This document shows, one piece after another, positions 34,001-45,503 of a stretch of DNA of 64,000 bases. Origin of the DNA: Brassica napus. Lineage: Eukaryota; Streptophyta; Magnoliopsida; Brassicales; Brassicaceae. The position numbers and the translations under genes are program-made. Positions within the stretch are counted from its first letter, which is position 1, and every line of letters begins with the position of its first letter. The notes under the pieces were generated by a model. The model did no database searches. It saw only the letters and a program-made list of their open reading frames with translations, and was not told the origin of the DNA. Location of the stretch: NCBI RefSeq assembly GCF_020379485.1, contig NC_063437.1:806001-870000 (forward strand), in the 5' to 3' direction.

Positions 34001-37000
34001 GACATGAAAGTAACACAAGGAATAGACAGAGAACAAGGTACGATGGGGAAAGATATCCGAGACACATAACATGTTTTACAGTACAGCTAGGCAGGGGGAC
34101 TATAACAAGCAACAATAACATAAAACTTAACTAACTAGGATACCAACCTTAATGGCCTCGATATTCTTTTGCTTGATATCCGCTGGGGAGTGAAGTGAAG
34201 TGAACTTCGCTAGTGAAGTCACAAAAGCATCTCTATGAGTCTTCATTGACATCAACGAAGTAGCATGGATTGCATGGTGGAAGCCTTCCAGACATAAGTG
34301 GATAACTACCAAATCATCACTCTGGTCTAGCGGCACACTGAATGCAGCAAGCATAGGAGCCCAACAAGCCTCAATCATGAATCTGAGAATAACCACATCT
34401 GTTGCAGCATAGTAGGTTGACCTGCAAACTCAAATTAAATTACCGCATCAGATCAAAGATGCCTAAAAGATGGAAACAATTTCAGGAGTGTAGCTCCGAG
34501 CAGAAATGGATACAATATGTTACAAAGACATGGTTTACGAAGAAAAGATTGTTAACAACTTCCAATGCAAGAATCGAGTGAGTGTTCTTACTCTGATTTG
34601 CGAGCTTTTTCCTTAAACTGTTCTTGCATATGCTTCATTAGATCATCGCTTGTTTCCACATATGAATCTCCCCCCTGCTTACGGATCACTATGTTTAATA
34701 TACCATCCAAACCCAGCATTCTGTTTGAGCTTGTGGATTGTTTCTGTTGCAAATTTAAATCATCTTCTTTCATCTTTATCTCTTTCTTTGTTATCCGTTC
34801 ATACAGCGATCTCATGTAGTCCGCAGGTAAATCTTTTCCGTCGTCTATTCCCCGATTGTTTCTAATAAAGTCATCGGCAGACATCTATATGTTCCAAAAG
34901 AAAAAAAAATGTAGAAAGAACCTCATCAATATTCCATCTCAAACTTCCAGAATAATTGAGTTTATCATATAAAATGAATGAGACAAACCTTGTTCTTCAC
35001 CATGGGATTGTGGGCATCGGTATTGAGCATGATAACAGAATATGCAAGAACATAAGCGGTGTCTGCGCTAGTAAACACCTTGGGATTACACTTGCAGTAA
35101 CGTTCAGCAAACTTTTCCATAATTCGGTCAATCTTTTGTGCTTCTCCTGGCAGCCTAAAACCTTCCAGAAAGGTTCTTATTGCCTCATCAAATTCCATGT
35201 CTTGGAAATCAAAAGAATCCACATACGCATGCATCACCTTGAGATGTAACTCTTCTCTTTCCCCGAGATAATCGCCTATCAAAGATTTGTTTAACCCTGA
35301 CGCATCTTTGAGAAAGGCTGCTATTTCTTCAGGAGACTCACCCACCTTACCCGCATTGATGAGAAACTCAATGCCTTTTGTTGGCTTCCGATTAAAAAGA
35401 GAAATACCTTCCTGGGACAAACATTTAAATTAGTATTAACGACCACATAACAATTATAGGATGTCACTCTTCTGAACTATCTGCCAAATACCCAAACATT
35501 TTATTTACGTACTTACCTGAAGTTCGAGCTTGTAAGCCCGGCGCTGCTCGATAGCCAGAGCATCAGATGTACCTCCTGGAGATTCAGAATAGGTATCTGA
35601 TCCTTCAGCAGACTCGTCAGCATTTCCATTTGCCAACTGGGGACTTCCGGGTCCCAGTTCGATCTCAAATGCTTCAGATTTATTCAGCGAATTAGAAACT
35701 GGCAGGCGCAACTGCTTGTTCAACCATTCTCCCATTGATTTCAATATGGCTACTAAGCATTTCATGGCTTCAAGTTTCATAGCTGCCTCCTGTGGTGGCA
35801 ACAGCGTTGAAGATGTAGCAGTAGGAGCCCCTTGAGCCGTTTTAAGCAGACCATTGACCATCCTAAACATGATCATACAGAGGAAACATAAATTACTCAA
35901 AGAACTTTCACCTCACTAAAACAAAAACTATGAAAAGCAAAGCATCAAGGAACATAACATACCTCTCAAAAATATTTGATGAACTGACATCACAGTCGTA
36001 GTTCAAGAATATATCAACCAGTATTTGTGAATCCAAGCAAAGCTTGTCAAGAAACCGAAGAACAATCATCTTCTGTTGAAAATTTGGTTGAGCAACATTT
36101 TCCACGACTCTAAGAACAATCATTGGGAAAAAAACTCCGATTTCCGCTTTGAGTCCAGCTCGAAATCTCGCAACAAGACTGATGAAAATAGAGCAAGAAA
36201 GCTGGAAGATAATCATAAGAGTAGAAGCGCTGTTCTTCAACAACGACAAACACAAGTACTGTTTGATAGCACCTAAGAACCTGAACAACAGAGATAACAA
36301 TTGATCAGTAAGATTAAATCTCAATTTGCTCAAAACATTACATTTTAGTTAAAAGAAGATACCTTTCGCTCGTCCTAAAGATCTCTCCAGCATTTTCCAA
36401 CAAGATCTTCAATAACTCAAGAGCAAGAATCTTCCCTCTCATCGACTGCGGATCTGTGGAAGACTCCTTTGGAGCCGTCTTCATGGAGAGCTTACACAAA
36501 GCTCTAAACACCAAGAATGCATCTCTCCGCAGCTTATTCTCAATCTGAACCTCTAAATCATCATCCTTCTCAGCTTCAACATCTGCAAGCTCCCCTTTCC
36601 TTCCTTCTAAAGCCGACTTATACATGCTAATCTCCCAATACTTAGCGTCCAACATATCCTTATCAGTAGAGTCCAACAAATCCGTCGGATTCGTAGTCTC
36701 CACCGTGGTACTACTCCCCAGTCCCGCATCTTGCCCCACCGATCCCACCATCGTCGGATTCAACACGCCGTCGATATCCTGCATGATCTTGGTGATGAAG
36801 CCCTGAACAAACTGCGTCATCGTCCCATCCGCATCCGATTTCTCAACCGGCTGCATAAGCTCAGCCACCACGATCGGCTGAATGGGGGCGGTTGAAGAAT
36901 CCGCCTCCATTCTCCGAAACACAATCACTAGAATCTGGATCAGGGAAGCCTTAGCCGTCGTCTGATTCACCACGTTTTTGCTTCCCAAGTAAACGTCGTA

Positions 37001-37519
37001 GCACGTGCGCACGATCAGAAGCAAACAGTCCCCGTGGATCCTCAGCGAGATGGAGTTGATCGCTGATAACAGAGTCTTAAGCACAGGCAATTCAATCGCT
37101 TCGTCTCCCAGATCATGGCACTTACAAACGGACTCGATCAGTTTAAACAAGAGGACGGACTCAGCTCCGCCCGATGGATCCGATTCGCCGCGAATGTAGC
37201 CGTGCGCGATGAGTTTCTGAATGCAATCGATAGCAGGCTCGACGATCTTCACCAGGCCGGTGCCGCAGGCGTTGATCAGAGGGCTGAAGATGAGCTCGGA
37301 GTCGGCGAGCGAGTACTCGACGGAGCCGCCGTCGTTGAGCGGACCGGGAACGGAGGAGGAATCGGGATCGGGTTTCTGCGGCGAGTTTAGGCGCTCGATG
37401 ACGGATTTGCACTCGGCGGCGAGCTTGGAGTGTTTACGCCACGAAGCGTTCTTGACGATCTTCTCTAGAGCTGGCGTTACGACTCGACTCAATCGGGAAT
37501 CGACTTCCGAGGAAGCCAT
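31053..37519 (-). CDS. BIG2: ARF guanine-nucleotide exchange factor, BIG family
   Basis: Eleven minus-strand exons: 37519-36363, 36280-35963, 35862-35517, 35411-34989, 34884-34592, 34421-34148, 33917-33418, 33303-32982, 32895-32514, 32425-31755, 31676-31053. All phases join, giving about 1,769 residues. N-terminal DCB and HUS regions (HUS box NYDCD near residue 480) are followed by the Sec7 domain (about 608-800) with the catalytic glutamate finger in [12 protein letters not shown] (Glu about 697), then HDS regions to the end [12 protein letters not shown] proteins load GTP onto ARF GTPases at the trans-Golgi for secretion and recycling, and brefeldin A blocks sensitive members. The gene is complete, with no stops or shifts. 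The synteny and sequence fit BIG2 best among BIG1-BIG4. Confidence 0.94.
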
Positions 37520-39674
37520 TCCCAAGTTTTCACGGCGAGCTCAGCGACTCAACCTTACAACAACAGATCTGAAGCCACGGCCTCGAAACCGAGTTGACTC
37601 GGAGATATAACGACCGATCACTGGGACGAGTTGGCTCAGTGAGTCTGACTCAAAGCGCGCAGGGTACAGAGCACAGATGTGGGATGTGAACGGAAACGTT
37701 CAGATCGCGTCGTAGTTTGATTTTTCTGCCATCGAAATGGAAACAAAAAAAAATCGCAATTGCATGACCGATTTACCCTTCAGTTGACACTGGATTGTGA
37801 AGGGGCGAATTGTAATTTTGGGGAAACTCAGACACCATTTTGGACATTTTACAGCCCGGCGTTTCTAAGCTGTTGACCGCCGAGAAATTCGTAACCGGTT
37901 CCCGGTCTGGGGTACTTAGTTAAACCCAAAATTAAATTTAAATTAATTAATAATCTTGGACATATTAGAGTGAATGAAACCACGTTTTTTTTTCTTTTTA
38001 ACGGAACTTAATCAAGCTGATTAGACCATAATTAGCTCCCCTAGTTACGTGTCACTTTCCAGAAAAATCACAAGATGCATACAAAAGCAAAAGATGATCA
38101 TTTCATTTCACAATAATCAAAACTGGGATAGTAAACAGCTAACAAATCTTGGTTAAATAAGCTTACAATAATGTTTATATATGCGGAGAAACAATCTTGT
38201 CTAACTTTACGTAACCATACAACACAAGATGGCCTAGCGGTTCTTTGAAATGCTCAAAGTCGACCGCAAAAGTTGCAAGTTCCATACTTATATTTTGTCG
38301 ACACGGTGATGCAATACTTTACCAAATAATTTTTTTTGGGTTTCTTTGATATAGGTTTTTTCAGGGTGAAATTAGTCACTATTAAAAATTTACCCACAAC
38401 AGTTTCTTACAACTTAACTGATCTAGACTTAGACTTTGGTTCAAATGGTCTACATAGTAGACCATAACAGATGATTGATCCACTGTAACAAATTATCAAT
38501 CCACTTTATAGTATTATCCCTTTCTTATTAATGGAGGAACATTTTGAAAAAATAACCTTTAAAATGTAAGTTATTTACATGAGTGCCATGCTGATGTGGC
38601 AGCACCATATTCACTTTCAGCCCATATATAGAATTATCTTTGCTCCCCTAGAGAAATTACATCACATGCCATTGTCATTGGAAACTAATATTTGTCATAA
38701 TATATCATGTTCTCATAAACATTACCATTTCTTAACCGTAGCTTTTACCTTACGTGGAAGTGAAATTATTTATATTATTGACACTTACGTCGTGTTATAA
38801 TATGATCGAACACCATCTTCTCCTACGTTCTGGCCTCATTTTATTATTCAAGATGTTGTGAATGTAACATTAGTTTTCTTTTTACATCACTGATTCGTTT
38901 ATATCATTGATCAGAGTTCTTTTACGCTGTAGTATTTTACAAAACTTTATCTATGTTTGGGATGATTATCAAATATTTTTTTTAAAAATATTTTAAATGA
39001 TGCATACTAATCTTCTCGCCTCCAACTATTCAATATTATAAACAAATTTTATAAAAGCGTATTATTATTCTAAATCTCCTTCCAGTTTGCAAATAAGAAT
39101 GTTTCTTAGGATTAATACAGGTATTAAACTATTTTTATAAAATTATTTTGAATGATGCATACTAATCTTATCGCCTCCAATTCAATATTATAAACAAATT
39201 TTATAAAAAAGTATTATTATTCTAAAACGTCTCCTTCCAGTATGTTTTTTCTTTCAGACAGATGCTATGTAGATGTTCCAATTTCAAACAATTTGTTTCG
39301 ATCGTATAAACCATATATGGTAATTGCATTTGGTGTTCATTCCTAGATTGGAGACGAGTTATTGTGCGTCGATTAATGTTCGAAATTTTGTTTAAATACT
39401 ATACTAATTCTTCTGCCGTGTGAATATCAAGGTAGATATATGTCATTTAGTGAACGTATATTTCACAGTATCAGTTTATGGAAAATGCTTATAATTAGGA
39501 TGTTATTGATTGATTGATTTACGGTAAATTGCGTAGCTTACAAAAAAATTCATTTAGGGCTGATACAAATATAGACACTATATAAGTCGCATGCCTCTCT
39601 TTCATTTTACTCATTCCATTACATAACAACAGTTCGGCTTCATACTAATCTTCTAAATACTTTTAATAGCTGCC
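37520..39674. other. BIG2 promoter, then AT-rich intergenic DNA
   Basis: The first 250 bases form the BIG2 leader and promoter. Beyond that the DNA is AT-rich. It includes a perfect 21-base palindrome (38445-38465, ATGGTCTAC / GTAGACCAT with a 3-base loop) and two similar stretches near 38980-39070 and 39120-39220 that both contain ATGATGCATACTAATCTT and TCGCCTCCAA. No gene is recognised. Confidence 0.5.
38995..39240. repeat. Short tandem duplication
   Basis: The stretch 38995-39080 (ATGATGCATACTAATCTT, CGCCTCCAA, TTCAATATTATAAACAAATT, TTATTATTCTAAA) repeats at 39153-39240 with small differences, about 157 bases apart. Confidence 0.6.
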
Positions 39675-39746
39675 CTTAATCACATCTCTGAGTTGAAGCC
39701 GTTCACGTCCATGTGGAAGGTTCAGGTCAAAATCATCCGTCTTTGA
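39675..39746 (+). pseudogene. Replication protein A-like N-terminal relic
   Basis: A short coding relic reads LNHISELKPFTSMWKVQVK then IIRL and a stop. The pattern ISELKP...W.VQVKIIRLW is the start of the N-terminal OB domain of plant RPA1-like (DUF223) proteins. A TATATAAG word lies about 100 bases upstream. RPA-like genes are common passengers of plant Helitrons, and a Helitron 3' end lies downstream at 42644. Confidence 0.5.
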
Positions 39747-39864
39747 GTGCTGCGTGAAAATTCCAGAAGCAATATTCTGATGAGTCTATATAAAAACTTT
39801 AATTTTCGAGATTGGTATAGAGAGGGAAAATTATATAAAGCATGGCTATTTCAAAGTTCTAAAT

Positions 39865-40445
39865 ATTATCACAAAGCTTGCAATGATAGATGAGTTCGAT
39901 GCCACTCAATCTTCAATTGTGAAACTGCTTTCTATATGTTGCAAATCAAATGTGTATTTTTTTTTTCACGCAGCGATATTTGTTTTTTTTTTATAATTTT
40001 ACTGTTACTTATCTTCTTTTTGTCTATTATCTATTTTACATTAATTTTTTCTTCTTTAGTATCTAATTTTTTGCATGTTTAATATGAAGGGTCTCTAATG
40101 TCAAATTGTGGTTCATCCAAGCATTCTGAGTCTAATGATCTGACACCAGCCAAGCTCAGTAGAACACGAATCTTAATTTGGAAGAGGCTTTTGATCAGAA
40201 CTTTGTTACAATATCTGCGTGTACTATAAAGGTGAAGATGGAGAAGATTGAAAAAAGTGGCTAGAGCGAGACGAGCATGTTAAAGCACCACAGAGTAAAG
40301 GCTTATGTTTGCATTAGTACTATGAGGATTTGGATTTGGTTTTCAGTTTTTGGATTTGCGTTTGTTATTCTGTTTTTGTTTTAAGTTTTCTTTAAGTTTG
40401 TTGTTCGAGATTTCCGTTTGTAATATTGTCTCCGTTATTTATACT
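39865..40445. repeat. 581-bp tandem repeat, copy A
   Basis: This copy starts at ATTATCACAAAGCTTGCAAT and ends TTATTTATACT. The following 583 bases (40446-41028) are almost identical, differing mainly in T-run length and in a GGATTT/GGTTTT change. Such near-identity means a recent duplication. It carries one RPA-like tail relic. Confidence 0.9.
40175..40264 (+). pseudogene. RPA-like C-terminal relic, copy A
   Basis: One frame reads NLEEAFDQNFVTISACTIKV, then KMEKIEKSG and a stop, which looks like the C-terminal tail of plant RPA1-like proteins. The bases before it (SNDLTPAKL in another frame) fit the same tail but are out of frame, so the copy is broken. The match is from memory and moderate. 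Confidence 0.4.
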
Positions 40446-41028
40446 ATTATCACAAAGCTTGCAATGATAGATGAGTTCGATGCCACTCAATCTTCAATTG
40501 TGAAACTGCTTTCTATATGTTGCAAATCAAATGTGTATTTTTTTTTTTCACGCAGCGATATTTGTTTTTTTTTTTATAATTTTACTGTTACTTATCTTCT
40601 TTTTGTCTATTATCTATTTTACATTAATTTTTTCTTCTTTAGTATCTAATTTTTTGCATGTTTAATATGAAGGGTCTCTAATGTCAAATTGTGGTTCATC
40701 CAAGCATTCTGAGTCTAATGATCTGACACCAGCCAAGCTCAGTAGAACACGAATCTTAATTTGGAAGAGGCTTTTGATCAGAACTTTGTTACAATATCTG
40801 CGTGTACTATAAAGGTGAAGATGGAGAAGATTGAAAAAAGTGGCTAGAGCGAGACGAGCATGTTAAAGCACCACAGAGTAAAGGCTTATGTTTGCATTAG
40901 TACTATGAGGTTTTGGATTTGGTTTTCAGTTTTTGGATTTGCGTTTGTTATTCTGTTTTTGTTTTAAGTTTTCTTTAAGTTTGTTGTTCGAGATTTCCGT
41001 TTGTAATATTGTCTCCGTTATTTATACT
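40446..41028. repeat. 581-bp tandem repeat, copy B
   Basis: This is the second copy of 39865-40445, two bases longer. The copies abut directly with no spacer. Confidence 0.9.
40758..40847 (+). pseudogene. RPA-like C-terminal relic, copy B
   Basis: This is the same tail-coding relic as at 40175-40264, carried along by the tandem duplication. Confidence 0.4.
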
Positions 41029-42644
41029 ACATGCAAACCACCCCGTTCCTATAATTTGGATCAATCATAGCTTTATTCTTATTTATCTAGCTAAGAACTT
41101 AAATATGAAGCTTGAGTGTCTTTACCTGTGCGGAAGGATGAAGTTCGTTTGATCTTTCTCACGGAATAGTTAAGTTTTGTCAAATATATAAATAAATACT
41201 TAAATGTTTTTTAAAAAAATTAAAAAAATAGTTTCAAACATAATTTTCGATTTTTAAAAAAGTAAATTTGAAAGAAAAACTAAAAAAATTAAAAAAAAAA
41301 TCGAAAAAAATATTTATAGAAAAAAGTTCAAATTTAAAAAAGTATAATTCGAAAACATAAAAAATAATAATAAATAATGAAGAAGGTATTTTTGAAAATG
41401 ACCATTTATGGTGATAAATATGAAAAATGGTACCATGAAAGTGGTAAACATGAAATTTTCCCTTTAAAAATATACACAAAATATAAAATATAATATATTA
41501 TATTTATAATCAACATTACAAACTCACCTGCGCATAGCATCTGTAGCACCAAAAATATGCATTATTCTCTTCATTTTATTGTAAGTGTCGTTTGAAAATT
41601 TCGCACAAAGATTAAAAAATGATTTTTTTTGTTTTACCCATATTTAATACATTATTTTGCTTAATTTTATTAATTGATATGCTAAAGATAAAGACAAAGA
41701 TTGGAAAAAAAATTAATATTTGTCCTGAAAAAATAAAACGACATTATAATGAAACAAAATTTAAAATCTAAAATGACATTTAATATGAAAGAAAAGGAGT
41801 AAACGATATTATATATTAGCACCAAAAGTATACAATATAACAATATTATGCAATATTTATATTTAGAAAAAAATCCATTAAGATACATCAACTAAATTTT
41901 GTTACGCCTTTTAATACCCAAATTGTTTTTGCTACCCACTTTAATACTTCAATTAATTATTTTGCTCACAATACACAAACTTTTAAAATTTTGCACCCTT
42001 TTAATACCCAAACGTTTTTTTATTTTAATTCAAAATACCAATAAGTTTTAAACAAAATTTTAAAAAATCTTCAAAACTAAAAAAGATATAAAAAGTCTTA
42101 TTTTATTTTAAGATTCAGGAAAGAATGTAAATAAACTATGGAGAAATTTTTTCATAAAAATTAAAATTTAATTTTGAAGAATTCTTTTTTTTTTTCAGAA
42201 ACAAACTAGATTCATTATTTAATATTTAAAACTTTTCTTACAAGATATAAGATTATATACAGTTTAATTTTATTTCTCAAGCTTAAAATAAAATTAGAAT
42301 TTTCTGAGATTTGTTGGGTTTAGTGAATTTTAGAGATTTTTAAAATTTTATTTGAAACTTATTAGCATTTTTTATTAAAATAAATAAAGTTTTGATATTA
42401 AAATAGGTATTAAATTAAAGTTTGGGGATTAACATTAACATTTTAATGTTTGTGATTAAAATAAACAAAATAATAAGTTGTGTATTAAACTGGATAAATA
42501 AAAAGTTTGAGTATTAAAAAACTTAACTATGAATATTTCAATGGAATTGTCTCTTATAGTTATCAAGTTACTAACTATATGTAATGTAAATTATTTTAAA
42601 TTTACTATGATCTCACCCTGCGCAAGGCGCGGGTCTTATCCTAG
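41029..42644 (+). mobile_element. Helitron-like 3' segment with CTAG terminus
   Basis: The block ends with a hairpin (CCC-T-GCGC against GCGCGGG, 42616-42633) followed by CTAG at 42641-42644 and a T, the Helitron 3' signature. Together with the RPA-like relics upstream (39675-40847) it suggests a non-autonomous Helitron spanning roughly 39.6-42.6 kb, but no 5' TC terminus could be fixed. Inside, 41895-42525 has ends that pair as loose inverted repeats (TTAATACCCAAATTG and the complement of GAGTATTAAAA). Confidence 0.55.
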
Positions 42645-43009
42645 TTCAGAAAGTATTTCAAAATCAAATACGCTTTCGGACCAGTACACTCTATATTATT
42701 AAATGAGTTTTTTCTTGGGACCAAAGGGATAAAAAAAAGGGAAATCCTCACAAACTCATACAAAAAATATAAGTTTGTTAGACCCAATATTTGGACCTCT
42801 ATTTATAAGTTTCAATACATACTATAATATTAAGGTTTTTCAATTTTCATCATCATAAATAAATTTTAATATATAATATATAATGATGAAATATATTTAT
42901 ATTGTATAAAATTTGTTTAAAATATCAAAATAATACTAAATCAACTAACTATTTCTTATAGATTTCTAATAAACTAGTATTAAACAGTGTAACAAAATTT
43001 TGAATCTAC

Positions 43010-43012
<3 letters not shown>
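42645..43012. other. AT-rich spacer, nothing recognised
   Basis: No gene or named repeat is visible between the Helitron end and the G-run. Confidence 0.4.
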
Positions 43013-43040
<28 letters not shown>

Positions 43041-43041
43041 G
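43013..43041. repeat. Homopolymer of 29 G
   Basis: An uninterrupted run of 29 G bases starts directly after CTTA. A matching run of 16 C bases lies at 52244-52259 before CGCGTAG. The pair may be expanded terminal inverted repeats of one small DNA transposon. Runs of this length are also prone to sequencing and assembly error. Confidence 0.85.
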
Positions 43042-43619
43042 AATGAGACATGAATTTTAATGGAATTTGATGATTTCAATAGTTGAGACGATTTTACAAG
43101 TTAGCTAGATTTGACAAATTTTATCCAATATTCTTACATAGATTTTCATTACTTGTGTATAGAATTCTATTGATTGTTATTAACTTTTAAGGTAAGAAAT
43201 TAATGGTAAAATATGAGAAAAGAAAAAAGAATCATTTCAATTATTAAAAAGACAAAATGTCATTGTACCTTTTAATATATAGATATATAAATAAAAGTTA
43301 TTTTTTTTATAATTTTAAAATATATGGTTTTAAAATTGAAATTTTTATATAAAAGCTTTCGATTTTTTTTTTCAAATTGTTTTTTTTTAATTCTTTTTGA
43401 ATTTTGAAAAATACTTTTTAAAACTATTTTAATTTTTTTTTACTTTTATTAAATTTTTAATATTTGTTTTCTACTTTTATGTTAAAGTTGTGATTTGTAT
43501 TATTTCATTGTTCAATTTTGTGTGTTTTTGTATGCGAGTGTATTTTATTGCATAGATTTCAAAAATCTTATGGGTATAGATGATATTCTCAAAGTTTAGT
43601 CTAATGAGTAAAAGTAAAT

Positions 43620-43743
43620 AGAATTTACATCCCAATAACAATAGATTTTGAGTGGAATTTAAAAGTCATCATTCAAATAACAATGAATTTTAATTAAATT
43701 TTAAAAATTCATAAACCAATGACAATGAACTCTCAAAATTTAA
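43620..43743. repeat. MITE-like direct repeat, copy 1 (left part)
   Basis: About 124 bases from GAATTTACATCCCAATAACA to CTCTCAAAATTTAA recur at 45347-45470. The LINE fragment interrupts this copy; its remainder (CTTTTGAATTCTTCTACCAA...CCCTCCCTAG) appears at 45295-45333. The sequence resembles short Harbinger-type MITEs in which ATTGGT words precede a G/C-rich end. Confidence 0.75.
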
Positions 43744-45293
43744 GAGTAGATACTTCTCCAAGAACTCCGCTAGCTGCAGGACTCGGGTCTCGCCCGTCAT
43801 ATGCGTGGAGGAGCATACACGCGGCCCAGAAGCTTATCAAACAGGGGGCTCGAGTTTTGATAGGTAATGGAGAAGATACGGATGTTTGGCAGGAGATGTG
43901 GATTGGCCAGAAACCAGCAAGACCAGTCCAAGCAACAACGTGGAACAGAGATGTCTTATGTCTTCGCCGGTTTCAGAGGTTGAAGGTCAGTAATCTGCTG
44001 TGTAATGATGGAAAGGAGTGGAACTGTGAGGCTCTCCGTAATGTCTTCCCTGAGGCAGAATGTCAAGAGATAATGAAAGTAAGAACGTGCGGAGGTCGAA
44101 GTAAAGATGTCTTTGTTTGGGATTACAACAAGACTGGACATTACACAGTAAAATCTGGCTATTGGGTGCAAGTAAATGTCATGAACACCCATCTTTTGAA
44201 AGAGGAAGATCAACCAAGCCTGGACTGTTTATTTCGGATAGCATGGAAGGCAGAAACAAGCCCCAAGATACATCACTTCCTATGGAGATGCATCAGCAAT
44301 GCCATGCCGGTGGCAGAGAATATGGTCCGAAAACATATTTCCAAGGAAGCGGGATGTCATCGTTGTGGGGGGGGACAACGAGAGCGCAAATCACGTCTTG
44401 TTTCAGTGTCCCTTTGCTAGACTGATATGGGCTCTTTCCTCCCTTCCAGCACCTCCAGGAGGAGTAATGAACAACTCCTTATACTCAAACCTCTATCATG
44501 TGCTCAACTTGAGGCATGAGTACCCGCGTGATGAGCTGCAGAGTGATATAGTTCCATGGTTGCTATGGCGTCTATGGAAATGCCGAAATGAGTTTCTATT
44601 TAAGGGGAGAGAATATGAGGCAAGGAGTGTGTTGAGAAAAGGGCAGGAGGATGTGGAAGAATGGAGGGAGAGGAAAAAGGAAGAAGCAAGTGAGGCAGAG
44701 AGAGTAGGGGCGAGAATACCCACAACCGCAAACCAACGTTGTGTTTGGAAACCTCCACCCGCCAACTGGCTGAAATGCAACAGCGATGGAGCATGGAACC
44801 ACAATAGAGATAACAGTGGGTTGGGGTGGGTCTTAAGAGATGAAAAGGGCAGTGTGTTGTGGGCTGGGGCAAAAGCGGTGAAAAGAGCAGTCTCCACCAT
44901 CGTCACAGAAGCGGAAGCACTTAAATGGGCAGTACAGAACATAGTTTCTCTTGGCTACAAGTATGTCATTTTTGAATCTGATTCCCAAACTTTAGTGAGG
45001 ATGATAAATGGCCAAGAGGAAGTGTGGCCGTTACTGCAGCCTATAGTGGAGGAGACTCGCAGATTATTGTCACAAGTTCAGTTCTTTCAGGTGTGTTTTT
45101 ACCCAAGAGGAGGGAATAAGGTTGCAGACAGGATAGCAAAGGAGACTTACACTTTTGTGTCTATTGTCCCTAGGTTATATTCTGTTGTGCCTATCTGGTT
45201 GAAATTTCAGGTTATGTCTGATAAAACAATGTATGAAAACAGTGGAGGTGAATGAAAGTTGAAGTTTGAGTCAAAAAAAAATAAAATAAAATA
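43744..45293 (+). pseudogene. 5'-truncated LINE fragment (zf-RVT and RNase H)
   Basis: Only the 3' third of a LINE ORF2 is left: the post-RT region, a zinc-binding region (SPKIHHFLWR, GCHRCGG, HVLFQCPFARLIW) and an RNase H domain (CNSDGAWN, TEAEAL, FESDSQTL, NKVADRIAKE) ending at 45255. The frame breaks inside an 8-G run at 44367-44374. An A-rich tail (45271-45293) ends the fragment. It differs clearly from the LINE at 2550-9076, so it comes from another family. It is inserted in a MITE-like repeat. Confidence 0.85.
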
Positions 45294-45294
45294 A

Positions 45295-45503
45295 CTCCTT
45301 TTGAATTCTTCTACCAATAACCCCTCCCTAGTCTTAAAAACAAAGAGAATTTACATCCCAATAACAATAGATTTTGAGTAAAATTTGAAAGTCATCATTC
45401 AAATAACAATGAATTTTAATTAAATTTTAAAAATCCATAAATCAATGACTCGATGAACTCTCAAAATTTAATAACTTCTTTTGAATTCTTCTACCAATAA
45501 ACC
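45295..45503. repeat. MITE-like repeat: end of copy 1 and copy 2
   Basis: 45295-45333 completes copy 1 and ends CCCTCCCTAG. After the joint TCTTAAAAACAAAGA, copy 2 begins at 45347 and runs to 45503, where the LTR element cuts it. Its right end (AACC, C-run, CGTAGTCTTAAA) is found after the element at 52242-52270. Confidence 0.7.

Noticed and set aside
37115..37610. Plus-strand ORFs near the BIG2 start
   Set aside because: They are opposite the well-conserved first exon and leader of BIG2 and have no recognisable domain.
38225..38310. tRNA-like stretch GATGGCCTAGCGGTT, possible tRNA or SINE head
   Set aside because: An A-box-like word is present, but no B box or cloverleaf can be formed and no A-rich tail follows at SINE distance.
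40350..40649. Phe/Leu-rich ORF in the tandem repeat
   Set aside because: The translation comes from T-runs and has no domain.
44496..44942. Long minus-strand ORFs opposite the LINE RNase H region
   Set aside because: They are antisense shadows of the LINE coding sequence with low-complexity Ser/Leu/Phe translations and no family features.
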